Source of the DNA: Lentzea terrae
GTDB taxonomy: Bacteria; Actinomycetota; Actinomycetes; Mycobacteriales; Pseudonocardiaceae
Assembly: GCF_003265345.1 (NCBI RefSeq)
Contig: NZ_QFWW01000006.1
Location: 55,079-119,078 of the forward strand
Length of the DNA stretch: 64,000 nt
Reading direction: 5' to 3'
The notes under the pieces are model-generated. The model did not search any database. It worked only from the letters and a program-made list of their open reading frames with translations, and was not told where the DNA came from. Positions within the stretch are counted from its first letter, which is position 1. Every line of letters begins with the position of its first letter. This document shows, one piece after another, positions 18,079 through 26,016 of the stretch. A program made the position numbers and the translations under genes.

Positions 18079-19683
18079 GTGACCTCCGTCGAAATCGTGA
18101 GGTCACCGAACGCCGACCAGGTCAGCACGATCGCTGCTGACCTGGTCGCGGATTCGGTGCCGAGCAAGCTGACCGCGCAGGACCCGACCCTGTGGGGGCC
18201 GGAAGCCGAGTCCGAGGCGAGCATTCGTCTGTCGTGGACGACGTTGCACGAGACGTCCCGTGCACTGCTCCCCGAGCTCACGGCTCTGCGCGCCGAACTG
18301 CACGCCGAGGGCGTCGACCGCGTCGTCCTCGCTGGAATGGGCGGCTCGTCGCTCGCCCCCGAGGTCATCACGCGGACCGCGGGCGTCCCGCTGGTCGTGC
18401 TGGACACCACCGATCCCGCCCAGGTCGCCGACGCGCTGGCGGGCGACCTCGAGCGCACGGTGATCGTGGTGTCGTCCAAGTCCGGTGGCACGGTCGAGAC
18501 CGACAGCCACCGGCGCATCTTCGAGAAGGCTTTCGCGGACGCGGGCATCGACGCCGCGTCGCGCATCGTGGTGGTCACCGACCCCGGTTCGCCGTTGCAG
18601 CAGGCGTCCGAGGAAGCGGGCTACCGCAAGGTGTTCCTGGCCGACCCGCACGTGGGTGGCCGTTACTCGGCGCTGACCGCGTTCGGCCTGGTGCCGTCCT
18701 ACCTGGCCGGTGCCGACGTCGAGGCGCTGCTGGACGAGGCGGCCGAGGAGGCCAAGGTCCTCGCGCAGGACTCGGTCGAGAACCCCGCGGTCGTGCTGGC
18801 CGCGGTCTTCGGTGCCGCGCACGCCCACGGCGCGGAGAAGATCATCTTCGCCGACACCGGTTCCGGCATCGTCGGGTTCGGTGACTGGGCCGAGCAGCTG
18901 ATCGCCGAGTCGACCGGCAAGAACGGCACCGGCCTGCTGCCGGTCGTCGTCGAGGGCCCCGGCGCTCCCGGTTTCGTGGACGCGCGGTCCGACGCCACGA
19001 CCGTCGCGATCGGACCGGCCACCGGGTCGGCCAACGTGGCGGTGGAAGGCAAGCTGGGCGCGCAGTTCCTGCTGTGGGAGTACGCGACCGCGCTCGTCGG
19101 CCGGGTGCTCGGCATCAACCCGTTCGACCAGCCGGACGTGGAGGCCGCGAAGAAGGCCGCCCGCGCGCTGCTGGACGCGCCGGCCGTCGCCGCCACCACG
19201 CCGTCCTTTGTGGACGGACCGGTCGAGGGTCACGGCACCGACTGGGCTCCGCGCAAGGTGAACACCATCGCGGAAGCGCTTGCGGCGCTGGTTGAAGTGG
19301 CGCCCGACCACGGCTACATCTCGGTTCAGGCGTACTTGGACAGGATCGACGACGCGTCGTTCGAGCTGCTCCGTGCGGAGATCGCGAAGAGGACGCACCT
19401 GCAGACCACGTTCGGCTGGGGTCCGCGCTTCCTGCACTCGACCGGCCAGTACCACAAGGGCGGTCACCAGAACGGCGTGTTCATCCAGATCACCGGCGAG
19501 TCCGGCGACGACCTGGAGGTGCCCGGCCGTCCCTACACGCTGGCGCAGCTGCAGCTCGCGCAGGCGCTCGGCGACGGTCAGGTGCTGGTCGAACACGGTC
19601 GCCCGGTGCTGCGGTTGCACCTCGAGGACCGCATCGCCGGCTTGGCCCAGCTCGTCGAGGCAGTCCAGGAGGACGGTTCGTGA
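18079..19683 (+). CDS. pgi: Glucose-6-phosphate isomerase
   Basis: The 534-residue protein has the two SIS-type sugar isomerase halves. VVLAGMGGSSLAPEVITR is seen near residue 80 and VVSSKSGGTVETDSHRRIF near residue 132. Later come FGWGPRFLHSTGQYHKGG, which carries the catalytic His region, and the KR-rich C terminus. It interconverts glucose-6-phosphate and fructose-6-phosphate, linking glycolysis to the pentose phosphate genes around it. Actinomycetes carry this divergent pgi type in the same cluster. The start is GTG 18079; the end overlaps zwf by four bases. Confidence 0.93.
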   Translation: MTSVEIVRSPNADQVSTIAADLVADSVPSKLTAQDPTLWGPEAESEASIRLSWTTLHETSRALLPELTALRAELHAEGVDRVVLAGMGGSSLAPEVITRTAGVPLVVLDTTDPAQVADALAGDLERTVIVVSSKSGGTVETDSHRRIFEKAFADAGIDAASRIVVVTDPGSPLQQASEEAGYRKVFLADPHVGGRYSALTAFGLVPSYLAGADVEALLDEAAEEAKVLAQDSVENPAVVLAAVFGAAHAHGAEKIIFADTGSGIVGFGDWAEQLIAESTGKNGTGLLPVVVEGPGAPGFVDARSDATTVAIGPATGSANVAVEGKLGAQFLLWEYATALVGRVLGINPFDQPDVEAAKKAARALLDAPAVAATTPSFVDGPVEGHGTDWAPRKVNTIAEALAALVEVAPDHGYISVQAYLDRIDDASFELLRAEIAKRTHLQTTFGWGPRFLHSTGQYHKGGHQNGVFIQITGESGDDLEVPGRPYTLAQLQLAQALGDGQVLVEHGRPVLRLHLEDRIAGLAQLVEAVQEDGS

Positions 19684-21221
19684 CCGCATCCGACAAGTGG
19701 CGCAACCCGCTGCGGGACGCGCGCGACAAGCGCCTGCCCCGCATCGCGGGCCCGAGCGCGCTGGTCATCTTCGGTGTCACCGGTGACCTGTCGCGCAAGA
19801 AGCTGATGCCCGCGATCTACGACCTCGCGAACCGCGGGCTGCTGCCGCCGGGCTTCGGTCTCGTCGGCTTCGCCCGCCGCGACTGGGCCGACCAGGACTT
19901 CATGAAGGTCGTGCACGACGCGGTGAAGGAGCACGCGCGGACGCCGTTCAACGAGGCGGTCTGGGCGCAGCTCGCCGAGGGCATCCGGTTCGTGCAGGGC
20001 ACCTTCGACGACGACGAGTCGTTCGACAACCTGGCCTCCTGCTTGGCCGCGTTGGACGCCGAGCGCGGCACGGGCGGCAACCACGCGTTCTACCTGTCGA
20101 TCCCGCCGGGCGCGTTCCCGACGGTGATCAACCAGCTCAAGCGCGCGGGCCTCGCCCAGACGTCCGCCGACCAGTGGCGCCGGGTCGTCATCGAGAAGCC
20201 GTTCGGGCACGACCTGGCTTCGGCCAAGCAGCTGAACAAGACGGTCAACGAGGTCTTCCCCGAGGAGTCGGTGTTCCGCATCGACCACTACCTCGGCAAG
20301 GAGACCGTCCAGAACATCCTGGCGCTGCGGTTCGCGAACCAGCTCTACGAACCCATCTGGAACTCGAACTACGTCGACCACGTGCAGATCACCATGGCCG
20401 AGGACATCGGTCTCGGTGGCCGCGCCGGCTACTACGACGGCATCGGTGCGACGCGGGACGTCATCCAGAACCACCTGCTGCAGCTGCTGGCCCTGATCGC
20501 GATGGAGGAGCCGGTCTCGTTCAAGCCGGCCGACCTGCGCGCGGAGAAGGTGAAGATCCTCTCGGCGACGCGTCCCGCGGAGCCGTTCGAGGAGACCACC
20601 GCGCGCGGCCAGTACACCGGTGGCTGGCAGGGCGGGCAGAAGGTGCCCGGTCTGCTGGAGGAGGGCGGCTTCTCGCCCGAGTCGAAGACCGAGACGTTCG
20701 GCGCGATCACCTGTGAGATCAACACCCGCCGCTGGGCCGGGGTGCCGTTCTACCTGCGCACCGGCAAGCGCCTGGGCCGTCGTGTCACCGAGGTCGCCGT
20801 CGTCTTCAAGCGGGCGCCGCACCTGCCGTTCGACGACACCGCGACCGAAGAACTCGGCCAGAACGCTTTGGTGGTCCGGGTTCAGCCTGACGAGGGCGTG
20901 ACCATCCGGTTCGGCTCGAAGGTGCCGGGCAACACGATGGAGGTCCGCGACGTCACGATGGACTTCGGCTACGGCCACTCGTTCACCGAGTCGTCGCCGG
21001 AGGCCTACGAGCGGCTGCTGCTGGACGTGCTGCTCGGCGAGCCGTCGCTGTTCCCGAAGAACGACGAGGTCGAGCTGTCCTGGGAGATCCTGGATCCGGT
21101 CCTGGACTTCTGGGCTCGCAAGGACGAACCGGCTCTCGAGAAGTACAAGGCAGGCACCTGGGGTCCGCCGTCGGCGGACGCGATGACCGCCAGGACCGGA
21201 AGGCACTGGAGGCGTCCGTGA
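19680..21221 (+). CDS. zwf: Glucose-6-phosphate dehydrogenase
   Basis: The 513-residue enzyme oxidises glucose-6-phosphate to 6-phosphogluconolactone with NADP as coenzyme, opening the oxidative pentose phosphate pathway. The nucleotide-binding motif VIFGVTGDLSRKKLMPAIY is near residue 22 and the substrate/catalytic motif RIDHYLGKETVQNIL near residue 200. The start GTG overlaps the pgi stop and the stop overlaps opcA, so the genes are translationally coupled. OpcA, encoded next, is its activity or assembly partner in actinobacteria. Confidence 0.98.
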   Translation: MTASDKWRNPLRDARDKRLPRIAGPSALVIFGVTGDLSRKKLMPAIYDLANRGLLPPGFGLVGFARRDWADQDFMKVVHDAVKEHARTPFNEAVWAQLAEGIRFVQGTFDDDESFDNLASCLAALDAERGTGGNHAFYLSIPPGAFPTVINQLKRAGLAQTSADQWRRVVIEKPFGHDLASAKQLNKTVNEVFPEESVFRIDHYLGKETVQNILALRFANQLYEPIWNSNYVDHVQITMAEDIGLGGRAGYYDGIGATRDVIQNHLLQLLALIAMEEPVSFKPADLRAEKVKILSATRPAEPFEETTARGQYTGGWQGGQKVPGLLEEGGFSPESKTETFGAITCEINTRRWAGVPFYLRTGKRLGRRVTEVAVVFKRAPHLPFDDTATEELGQNALVVRVQPDEGVTIRFGSKVPGNTMEVRDVTMDFGYGHSFTESSPEAYERLLLDVLLGEPSLFPKNDEVELSWEILDPVLDFWARKDEPALEKYKAGTWGPPSADAMTARTGRHWRRP

Positions 21222-22219
21222 TCATCGACCTTCCCTCGACCACCACGTCCCAGATCAACTCGCGGCTGGTCCGGCTGCGGGACGAAGGCGGTGCGACGAC
21301 GCTCGGTCGCGTGCTGACCCTCGTCATCGTGACCGAGGACGGCCAGCGCACCGACGCCGCGATCGACGCGGCCAACGACGCCTCGCGCGAGCACCCGTGT
21401 CGCGTGATCGTCGTGGCCCGCGGCGCCCGCCAGGCGGCTCCTCGCCTCGACGCGCAGATCCGCGTCGGTGGCGACGCGGGTGCCTCCGAGGTTGTCGTGC
21501 TGCGGCTGTACGGCGAGCTCGCCAAGGAGGGCGCGTCCTGCGTGATGCCGCTGCTGCTGCCGGACACCCCGGTCGTGGCGTGGTGGCCGTTCGACGCGCC
21601 GGTCTCGCCGTCCAAGGACCCGATCGGCCAGCTCGCGCAGCGCCGCATCACCGACGCGGCAGCCGAGAAGAACCCGATCAAGGCCCTGGAGTCGCGGCGT
21701 GCGCACTACGCGCCCGGTGACACGGACCTGGCCTGGACGCGTCTGACGTTGTGGCGCGCCATGCTCGCCTCCTCGCTGGACCTGCCGCCGTACGAGAAGG
21801 TCCTGGAAGCCGAGGTGACCGGCGAGGCCGACTCGCCGTCCACCGACCTGCTCGCGGCCTGGCTGACCGACAAGCTGAAGGTCCCCGCGCGCCGCTTCAA
21901 GGCGACGTCGGGCGAGGGCATCGTGCAGGTCCGGCTGGGCCGCGCGTCCGGCGACGTCGACCTGCTGCGCCCGGACGGCAAGGTGGGCACGCTGACCCAG
22001 CCCGGCCAGCCGTCGCGTCGAGTCGCGCTGCAGCGTCGTTCGATCCGCGACTGCCTCGCGGAGGAACTGCGCCGCCTCGACCCCGACGAGGTCTACGCGG
22101 GGGCGCTGAAGTCGCTGTCGAAGGTGACGAAGGGCCGCCCGGCCGCCCCGAAGGAAGCCGAGCCTTCCGCCAACGGCGCTGCCGTGCCGAAGAAGTCGAA
22201 GGCGAAGGCGAGTTCGTGA
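21218..22219 (+). CDS. opcA: Glucose-6-phosphate dehydrogenase assembly protein OpcA
   Basis: The 333-residue protein matches OpcA of actinobacteria and cyanobacteria, which is needed for full glucose-6-phosphate dehydrogenase activity. Recognisable parts are VTEDGQRTDAAIDAANDA, HPCRVIVVARGA, PVVAWWPFDAPVSPSKDP and the C-terminal RRSIRDCLAEELRRLDPDE. The tail is Ala/Lys-rich (KKSKAKASS). It starts at GTG 21218, overlapping zwf, and its stop overlaps the pgl start. Confidence 0.95.
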   Translation: MIIDLPSTTTSQINSRLVRLRDEGGATTLGRVLTLVIVTEDGQRTDAAIDAANDASREHPCRVIVVARGARQAAPRLDAQIRVGGDAGASEVVVLRLYGELAKEGASCVMPLLLPDTPVVAWWPFDAPVSPSKDPIGQLAQRRITDAAAEKNPIKALESRRAHYAPGDTDLAWTRLTLWRAMLASSLDLPPYEKVLEAEVTGEADSPSTDLLAAWLTDKLKVPARRFKATSGEGIVQVRLGRASGDVDLLRPDGKVGTLTQPGQPSRRVALQRRSIRDCLAEELRRLDPDEVYAGALKSLSKVTKGRPAAPKEAEPSANGAAVPKKSKAKASS

Positions 22220-22995
22220 GCAATCCGCAAGTAGTGGTCCACCGCGACGGCGACCTCCTGGCCGCCGCCGCGGCGGCCCGCCTGGTGACCCGCATGGTCG
22301 ACGCCCAAACCGCCCGCGGCTACGCGTCCGTCGTGCTGACCGGCGGCCGCACGGGCACGGCGGTGCTGGAACACCTCAACCGCAACGGCGCCCGCGATGC
22401 CGTCGACTGGTCGCGGGTGGATCTGTACTGGGGTGACGAGCGGTTCCTGCCTTCCGGGCATCCTGAGCGGAACGAGACTCAGGCCCGTGCCGCGCTGCTG
22501 GACCACGTTCCGGTGGATCCCGCACGCGTCCACGTGATGGAGCCTTCGGACGGCAAGTTCGGCGACGACCCGGAGGCGGCGGCCGCGGAGTACGCCTCGC
22601 TGCTGGCTTCGCTTGCGCGGCCTGAGGATCACGGCGACGTGCCCACGTTCGACGTCTGCTTGCTGGGCGTCGGCGAGGAGGGGCACGTGGCTTCGGTCTT
22701 CCCCGCTTCTCCTGCGGTGTACGAGAAGGAGCGGACAGTCGTCGCGGTGCGCAACTGCCCAAAGCCGCCGCCCACGCGTGTCTCGCTGACCTTGTCGTCG
22801 GTGCGGTGCGCGCAGGAGGTGTGGCTGATGACCACCGGGGAGTCCAAGGCTGCCGCGGTGGCCATGGCGTTGACCGGTGCGGGCGAGGTGCAGCTGCCTG
22901 CCGCTGGAGCCACCGGGCGGCGCCGGACGTTGTGGTTGCTGGACACGGCGGCTGCTTCGAAGGTGCCCGCTCTGTTCAAGCCGCCACTGGCTTGA
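22216..22995 (+). CDS. pgl: 6-Phosphogluconolactonase
   Basis: The 259-residue DevB/Pgl-family enzyme hydrolyses 6-phosphogluconolactone, the next step after zwf. The N-terminal YASVVLTGGRTGTAVLEHL, the family motif DLYWGDERFLPSGHPERN and the C-terminal FDVCLLGVGEEGHVASVFP are clear. The start is GTG 22216, overlapping the opcA stop (GTGA). It is the last gene of the operon and is followed seven bases later by a strong intrinsic terminator. Confidence 0.97.
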   Translation: MSNPQVVVHRDGDLLAAAAAARLVTRMVDAQTARGYASVVLTGGRTGTAVLEHLNRNGARDAVDWSRVDLYWGDERFLPSGHPERNETQARAALLDHVPVDPARVHVMEPSDGKFGDDPEAAAAEYASLLASLARPEDHGDVPTFDVCLLGVGEEGHVASVFPASPAVYEKERTVVAVRNCPKPPPTRVSLTLSSVRCAQEVWLMTTGESKAAAVAMALTGAGEVQLPAAGATGRRRTLWLLDTAAASKVPALFKPPLA

Positions 22996-23002
22996 TGTTC
23001 TT

Positions 23003-23032
23003 GGCCCCCGGCTTCGTGCCGGGGGCCTTTTT
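23003..23032 (+). terminator. Intrinsic terminator after pgl
   Basis: The stem GGCCCCCGGC (23003-23012) pairs with GCCGGGGGCC (23018-23027) around a TTCGT loop and is followed by five Ts. This is a canonical strong intrinsic terminator closing the pentose phosphate operon. Confidence 0.95.
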
Positions 23033-23044
23033 CGTTGTCCGGGC

Positions 23045-23075
23045 TTGACCTCAAGTCGACTTCAGCAGCCACGCT
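23045..23075 (+). promoter_or_regulatory. Candidate MerR-type promoter of the FAD monooxygenase
   Basis: TTGACC at 23045-23050 could be a -35 box, with CACGCT at about 23070 as a weak -10 after a long 19-base spacer. The dyad TCAAGTCGACTTCA fills the spacer. Long spacers with a central dyad are the hallmark of MerR-family-controlled promoters, and a MerR gene lies just downstream of the monooxygenase. The spacing would make the ATG at 23083 nearly leaderless. This is inference from pattern. Confidence 0.45.
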
Positions 23076-23082
23076 TGTGCGC

Positions 23083-24240
23083 ATGCGATTGAACGTTGCC
23101 GTTGTCGGTGGAGGTATCGGCGGTCTCGCGGCTGTGCTGGCGATCCGGCGGGCCGGGCACGAGGCCGTGTGCTTCGAACAGTCCAGCGAGCTCGGCGAGT
23201 TGGGAGCCGGAATCCAGATCGGCCCGAACGCCTCGCGACTGCTGCACCGCCTCGGGTTGTCCGAGGCGCTCGCCGCGGTGGCCGTCGAGCCGGCTCGCCT
23301 GCAGTTCCGCCGGTGGCACAGCGGCGCCGTCATCAAGGAGCTCGTCACCGGTCCGGAAGTCATCGCTGCCTTCGGTGCCCCGCACTACACGTTGCACCGC
23401 GCCGACCTGCACCGAGTTCTCGTCGACGCCGTCGCTGACGTCCGCCCGGGTCTTCAGTGTGTGGGCGCCGATCAGGACGACGACGGGGTGAACCTCCGTT
23501 TCGCCGACGGCACCTTTTACCGCGCGGACGTCGTCATCGGCGCCGACGGTCTCGGCTCGCGCCTGCGCCGGCTCGTGAGTTCCGGCGTTGCTCGTTTCTC
23601 CGGGAAGGCCGCATGGCGGGTCCTGGTCCCCGCCGAGGCCGTCCCGAACCTGGCCGATCCACCCACATTGCGGCTGTGGCTCGGGCCGGGCAAGCACGTG
23701 GTCTCCTACCCGGTCTCGGCAGGGCGGCTGCTCAACCTGGCCGCGGCGCTGCTGGCCGACGTCGAGGACACCGAGTCCTGGACCCGCGAGGGCCCCGCGG
23801 ACGAGCTCGCCGCCGCGTTGCACGGCTGGGACCCCGACCTGCACACCGTCATCGCGGCCGCGAAGACGACTCTGCGACTGCCCCTGTTCGACCGGCCACC
23901 GCTCGAGCACATCGGCACGGGACGCATGACCCTGCTCGGCGACGCCGCACACCCGATGCTGCCCTTCTTCGCGCAGGGCGCCGCCCAGGCGATCGAGGAC
24001 GCCTGGGTGCTGGGCCGCGTGCTGCGGAACGCGACCAGAGCGACCGCGCCGGACGCGCTTCGCCGGTACGAGCAGGCACGCCACGCCCGCACCGCCACGG
24101 TCCAGCAACGATCCGTCCGCAACGGCGAACTCTTCCAGCTGCCGAACGGCCTGCGGCAGCGCGTTCGCGACGTGGCCCTGCGCAGGTTCACCCTCACCAG
24201 GTTCGACTGGCTCTACGGCTACGACGCCGACACGGCCTGA
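23083..24240 (+). CDS. FAD-dependent monooxygenase (aromatic hydroxylase family)
   Basis: The 385-residue flavoprotein of the salicylate/para-hydroxybenzoate hydroxylase fold uses NAD(P)H and O2 to hydroxylate a small molecule; the substrate is unknown. It shows the FAD dinucleotide motif NVAVVGGGIGGLAAVLA at the N terminus, GAGIQIGPNASRLLHRLGL, the DG motif ADVVIGADGLGSRLR near residue 160 and the GD motif MTLLGDAAHPMLPFFAQGA near residue 285. The start is ATG 23083. It is convergent with a MerR regulator that overlaps its 3' end by 22 bases and may control it. Confidence 0.9.
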   Translation: MRLNVAVVGGGIGGLAAVLAIRRAGHEAVCFEQSSELGELGAGIQIGPNASRLLHRLGLSEALAAVAVEPARLQFRRWHSGAVIKELVTGPEVIAAFGAPHYTLHRADLHRVLVDAVADVRPGLQCVGADQDDDGVNLRFADGTFYRADVVIGADGLGSRLRRLVSSGVARFSGKAAWRVLVPAEAVPNLADPPTLRLWLGPGKHVVSYPVSAGRLLNLAAALLADVEDTESWTREGPADELAAALHGWDPDLHTVIAAAKTTLRLPLFDRPPLEHIGTGRMTLLGDAAHPMLPFFAQGAAQAIEDAWVLGRVLRNATRATAPDALRRYEQARHARTATVQQRSVRNGELFQLPNGLRQRVRDVALRRFTLTRFDWLYGYDADTA

Positions 24241-24647
24241 GGTGCCAGCCAGCTGTCGATCTCCTCGGCCAGCCGAGGACAGCCACCGACCGGGTCGTCG
24301 CGCCGACACCGCAACGCGTGCGACAGGTACGCCTGAGCCGCCTGCAACCGGACGAGCTGCTCGTCGCACGCGGCCAACCGAGCCTTCACGGTGTCCCGCC
24401 ACTCTCCCGAACGGCCGTCGTTCAGCACCGTGCGGATCTCGTCGAGACTCATCAGGGCCGTCTGCTGCAAGAGCTGGATCAACGCGATCCGGCGCACGTC
24501 GGCCGCGTCGTAGCGACGTCGCCCGGACTCGCGGCAACTCGGCACGAGCAAGCCTTGCTTCTCCCACCACCGCAACGTGGACACCGCCACGCCGAAGCGC
24601 CTGGCCACCTCGCCGATGGAGAACGTCCCCTGAGCATCCCCTAACAT
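24219..24647 (-). CDS. MerR-family transcriptional regulator
   Basis: The 142-residue protein starts at ATG 24647. FSIGEVARRFGVAVSTLRWW and GRRRYDAADVRRIALIQLL form the MerR winged-helix domain, followed by a dimer helix and RCRRDDPVGGCPRLAEEIDSW. Two cysteines in that tail are not the SoxR Fe-S pattern, so a small-molecule ligand is more likely. Its own upstream region has AGCTAAAGTCAGCT, a short dyad near 24650-24663. It is convergent with the monooxygenase and divergent from the GNAT gene. Confidence 0.9.
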   Translation of the reverse strand: MLGDAQGTFSIGEVARRFGVAVSTLRWWEKQGLLVPSCRESGRRRYDAADVRRIALIQLLQQTALMSLDEIRTVLNDGRSGEWRDTVKARLAACDEQLVRLQAAQAYLSHALRCRRDDPVGGCPRLAEEIDSWLAPQAVSAS

Positions 24648-24689
24648 GAAGCTGACTTTAGCTCGGACGTACTTTTCTTGGGGGACAAC

Positions 24690-25118
24690 GTGATCGTGCG
24701 CGAGGTACGACTGGAGGACGCGGCCGCCATCGCGGAGGTCAACCGCGAGGCGCTGGGGTACGACTTCCCGCTGGAGTCCACACAGGACCAGCTGGCGCGG
24801 ATCATCAAGGCGCCCAACGTGGTGCTGTTCGTCGCCGTCGACTCCGAGGTGCTCGGCTACATCCAGCTCAGCGACTACGAGAACACCTACCACCGGCCGT
24901 TGAAGAACCTGATCACCCTCGCCATCTCGCCCCGGCACCAGCGCCGCGGTGTCGGCAGGCTGTTGCTGGCCGCCGGCGAGGAGTGGGCTCGGGCGGATGG
25001 TGCGTGTGGGGTGCGGCTGGTGACCGGGCAGAACCGGGTGGACGCGCGGAAGTTCTACGCGGCCAACGGATACGAGGTTCGGAAGGAGCAGACGAACCTC
25101 ATCAAGTGGTGGGCCTGA
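24690..25118 (+). CDS. GNAT-family N-acetyltransferase
   Basis: The 142-residue GNAT protein has the acetyl-CoA loop ISPRHQRRGVGRLLLAAGEE (motif A) near residue 88 and the C-terminal VRLVTGQNRVDARKFYAANG. It should acetylate an amine-bearing small molecule or protein; the substrate is unknown. GTG 24690 was chosen because GGGGGA at 24680-24685 lies just upstream; a TTG at 24678 is in frame. It shares a 42-base divergent region with merR, and its end overlaps the next convergent gene by 17 bases. Confidence 0.88.
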   Translation: MIVREVRLEDAAAIAEVNREALGYDFPLESTQDQLARIIKAPNVVLFVAVDSEVLGYIQLSDYENTYHRPLKNLITLAISPRHQRRGVGRLLLAAGEEWARADGACGVRLVTGQNRVDARKFYAANGYEVRKEQTNLIKWWA

Positions 25119-25377
25119 GCAGTTCCAGCACGTCGGCCGGCGTCGCAGGGTTGCGCGCTAACGCTTGCCGCACAGCCGCGACCGGATCCGCGGCGAGCCG
25201 GTCGAACGCCTTTCGCGGCAAGTCGTGGCGGGCCGCCAACGCCTCTCGGACCTCGCTGTTCTCGTGCGCCGCGAACCGGAACAGCTCCACCGGCGACATG
25301 AACGAGTTCTCGGTCCGCAACGCATCGGGGTCGATCACCTCGTCCCCGCACACGAGCTCGAAGTAAGCGTCGCTCAT
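25102..25377 (-). CDS. Small leucine-rich-repeat-variant (LRV) protein
   Basis: The 91-residue protein has two or three LRV-type helical repeats: HENSEVREALAARHDLPRKA, then LAADPVAAVRQALARNPATP with ADVLELL. This is the same repeat style as the preceding gene, and the two overlap by four bases (ATGA), so they are translationally coupled. LRV proteins are helical scaffolds for protein binding. No partner or function is known here. Confidence 0.75.
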   Translation of the reverse strand: MSDAYFELVCGDEVIDPDALRTENSFMSPVELFRFAAHENSEVREALAARHDLPRKAFDRLAADPVAAVRQALARNPATPADVLELLRPTT

Positions 25378-25934
25378 GACTCCAGCAACTCCTCCATCAC
25401 GTGCACCGGCAGCGACGGGTTCGCCGCCGCAGGCCTCGCCGTGAACTCACTGCCCAGCAGCTCCAGAATCGTCTCCACCGGCAGGTTCGGATGACAAGCG
25501 GCGAGGTACCGAGCCTGCGCATCCCCCAAACACAACAACAACGTCTCCCCACACGCGCGAGGATGCCGAGCAATCGCCCGGTACGTCTCCACATCAGCCC
25601 CGGCATGCGACGCCATGTGGTGCAACAGATCAGGCGGACAGTGCGGGTTCCGCGCCACCTCCAGCCAGTGCCCCTGCTGCTCGGCCAGCTCCCAGAGCTG
25701 CGCCTCCGTGACCTGGGGTTGGGTCACCACTTCCTCAGCCCGGCCGGCAGCCAGCAGCGCGGACACGACCGCGGGGTCGTCGCGGGCCAGCAGCGCCTGC
25801 ACCTGTGCGGGGGTGAGGTCGGTGCGGCGCGCCAGTTCGAGGCTCGTCACGCCGTCCGCCAGCGCGATCAGGCGGTCGAGCAGGTGCGGAGGCAGCGCGG
25901 GGTTCTCCGCCAGGCCGTCCAGCACGGTGTCCAC
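25374..25934 (-). CDS. Leucine-rich-repeat-variant (LRV) protein
   Basis: The start was set at GTG 25934 (VDTVLDGLAENPALPPHLL) because GGGGGA lies seven bases upstream, giving 186 residues. The frame stays open further up, but there it overlaps the promoter of the divergent kinase gene. Repeats such as LAENPALPPHLLDRLIAL, ARNPHCPPDLLHHMASHA, ARHPRACGETLLLCLGD and AACHPNLPVETILELLGS follow a period of about 24 residues, typical of LRV superhelices. It is coupled to the smaller LRV gene downstream. No catalytic motif is seen, so it is probably a binding scaffold. Confidence 0.75.
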   Translation of the reverse strand: MDTVLDGLAENPALPPHLLDRLIALADGVTSLELARRTDLTPAQVQALLARDDPAVVSALLAAGRAEEVVTQPQVTEAQLWELAEQQGHWLEVARNPHCPPDLLHHMASHAGADVETYRAIARHPRACGETLLLCLGDAQARYLAACHPNLPVETILELLGSEFTARPAAANPSLPVHVMEELLES

Positions 25935-25974
25935 GAGCCAATCCCCCTGGTAACACGGCAGGCATTCCCCCCGA

Positions 25975-26001
25975 CAACGCGTATCATCCCGAAACGCGTT
26001 G
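25975..26001 (+). promoter_or_regulatory. Inverted repeat in the hybrid-kinase promoter
   Basis: CAACGCGT (25975-25982) and ACGCGTTG (25994-26001) are perfect 8-bp inverted arms. A possible -10 box, TATCAT (25982-25987), lies inside the dyad. A regulator bound here could block transcription of the kinase gene at 26017. Who binds it is unknown. Confidence 0.55.
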
Positions 26002-26016
26002 AGTAGCGGGGGTTTT

